DNA of 64,000 nucleotides, taken from NCBI GenBank assembly GCA_963575745.1, contig CAUYUJ010021059.1, positions 1,077,015 to 1,141,014 on the forward strand, read 5' to 3'. Positions 62,851-64,000 of the stretch are shown here, in pieces; the first letter of the stretch is position 1; the number at the start of each line of letters is the position of its first letter. A program made the position numbers and the translations under genes. The notes under the pieces are model-generated. The model saw only the letters and a program-made list of their open reading frames with translations. It ran no database searches and had not been told where the DNA came from. This stretch comes from Prorocentrum cordatum. Lineage: Eukaryota > Sar > Dinophyceae > Prorocentrales > Prorocentraceae.

Positions 62851-63483
62851 GGAAGCCCTAAGAACATCCCCCCAGGGACCCCTAGATCCCCTTGCGGCGC
62901 CCCCAGCACCCCGAAAACCCCTCTTGCCCCCTCCCTCGCGTGTGCAGTTGAAGCAGTGGTCTGGTAGTCCCTAGTGCCCCCGTCTTGACCAGCCATTTGT
63001 CCTGGAGAGGAAGTGTCAGAGCCAGGGCCTCATGCATAGTGGGTGCTCGAGGGATGGTTGTCTGTTTGACGTCGGCGGGGACATAGCGCTCTCGCGCCGC
63101 CCGTCGGTCACCGCTGATTTGGTTCTCATTGACGCTTTGACCATTCGATGCTCGCCGCCGCCGCCGCCACCCCGCGTCCGCTCTCCACCCTCCCCCCTCC
63201 AACCGTCCTCCTCCCACCGCGCGCCCTCCGCCCACATGTCTCTTCCCCCCCCTCCCTCTGCCCTGCCTCCGCCCTCTGATTTCTTCCCCTCCACCCTCCG
63301 ACCCCCTCGGAGCACACCCTTCTGCTGCGCGGCGCCCGTGGTGAACCACCCGCAGCGCGATGTTGTTGCTTGCGCAGCGCACGGCGGCGCTCGGCACAGT
63401 TATGACATATTTCCCCACATCCTGAGTGGGGTTCTTGTTTTCCCAGAACATCCTCTCCTTCTCCCTCCCGCCTCCCGCCTCCC

Positions 63484-64000
63484 ACCACCCCTCCAGGGAG
63501 GCCCCGCCTGAGCGAGGAGGGTATCGGAAACCCGTACTATTTACATGGTTTCGTGCCCTTCCCACCTCTCCAGGGAGGTCCCGCCTGAGCGAGGACGGTA
63601 TCGGAAACCCATACTATTTACATGGTTTCGTGCCCCTCCCACCCCTCCAGGGAGGCCCCGTCTGAGCGAGGAGGGTATCGGAAACCCGTACTATTTACAT
63701 GATTTCGTGCCCCTCCCACCCCTCCAGGGAGGCCCCGTCTGAGCGAGGACGGTATCGGAAACCCATACTAGTTACATGGTTTCGTGCCCCTCCCTCCCCT
63801 CCAGGGAGGTCCCGCCTGAGCGAGGAGGGTATCGGAAACCCGTACTAGTTACATGGTTTCGTGCCCCTTCCACCCCTCCAGGGAGGCTTCGCCTGAGCGA
63901 GGAGGGTATCGGACACCCGTACTATTTACATGGTTTCGTGCTCCTCCGACCCCTCCAGGGAGGCCCCGCCTGAGCGAGGAGGGTATCGGAAACCCATACC
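63484..64000 (+). repeat. 77-bp satellite, open at the window end
   Basis: At least 6.5 units: CCCCTCCAGGGAGGCCCCGC, CTGAGCGAGGAGGGTATCGG, AAACCCGTACTATTTACATG, GTTTCGTGCCCCTCCCAC. Units are about 95% alike by eye, so the array is young or kept uniform. CCAGGGAGG and the CGAGGA(G/C)GGTATCGG block are invariant or nearly so. The array continues beyond 64000. Confidence 0.95.

Overview
The window looks like nuclear DNA of a dinoflagellate. Four things point there: a complete 22-nt dinoflagellate spliced-leader sequence sits in the DNA at 26577-26598, in front of an ORF; the one clear host gene is a plant-and-protist organellar DNA polymerase (POP type); that gene's best splice model needs GA and GC donors as well as GT, with short direct repeats at the intron edges; and most of the rest is GC-rich, low-gene, repeat-dominated sequence. 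I cannot name the genus.

Layout. 1-6 kb: a GC module, 10-bp and 12-bp satellites, then an unrecognised 662-codon reading frame with two in-frame stops (1965-3950). 6-10.4 kb: a roughly 50-bp tandem array, then a 3.14-kb unit bounded by terminal inverted repeats and TA dinucleotides (7249-10389), whose interior is about 40 copies of a 21-nt hairpin. 10.4-26 kb: inverted copies of the first modules, a roughly 93-bp satellite, microsatellites, several foldbacks and no convincing gene. 26.5-36.4 kb: a non-LTR retrotransposon with a spliced leader at its 5' end and a 3.0-kb internal tandem duplication, followed by a decayed second LINE. 36.4-42.3 kb: more satellites and paired dispersed repeats.

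42.5-56.0 kb: the POP gene on the + strand, seven exons in the window (about 690 codons, 5' end not found). All exonuclease and polymerase motifs I could look for are present. Two of its introns are 3.7 and 6.7 kb and hold satellite arrays; inside the first, two unrelated inverted-repeat elements have inserted at the same TA of the satellite unit. 56-64 kb: simple repeats, three-copy dispersed modules, foldbacks and a 77-bp satellite running off the window end.

The genes do not form an operon or pathway. The common thread is mobile and repetitive DNA shaping a large dinoflagellate gene: introner-like introns, satellites with a conserved head and tail, and elements inserting into those satellites. 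All identities and copy numbers are by eye, without alignment software.
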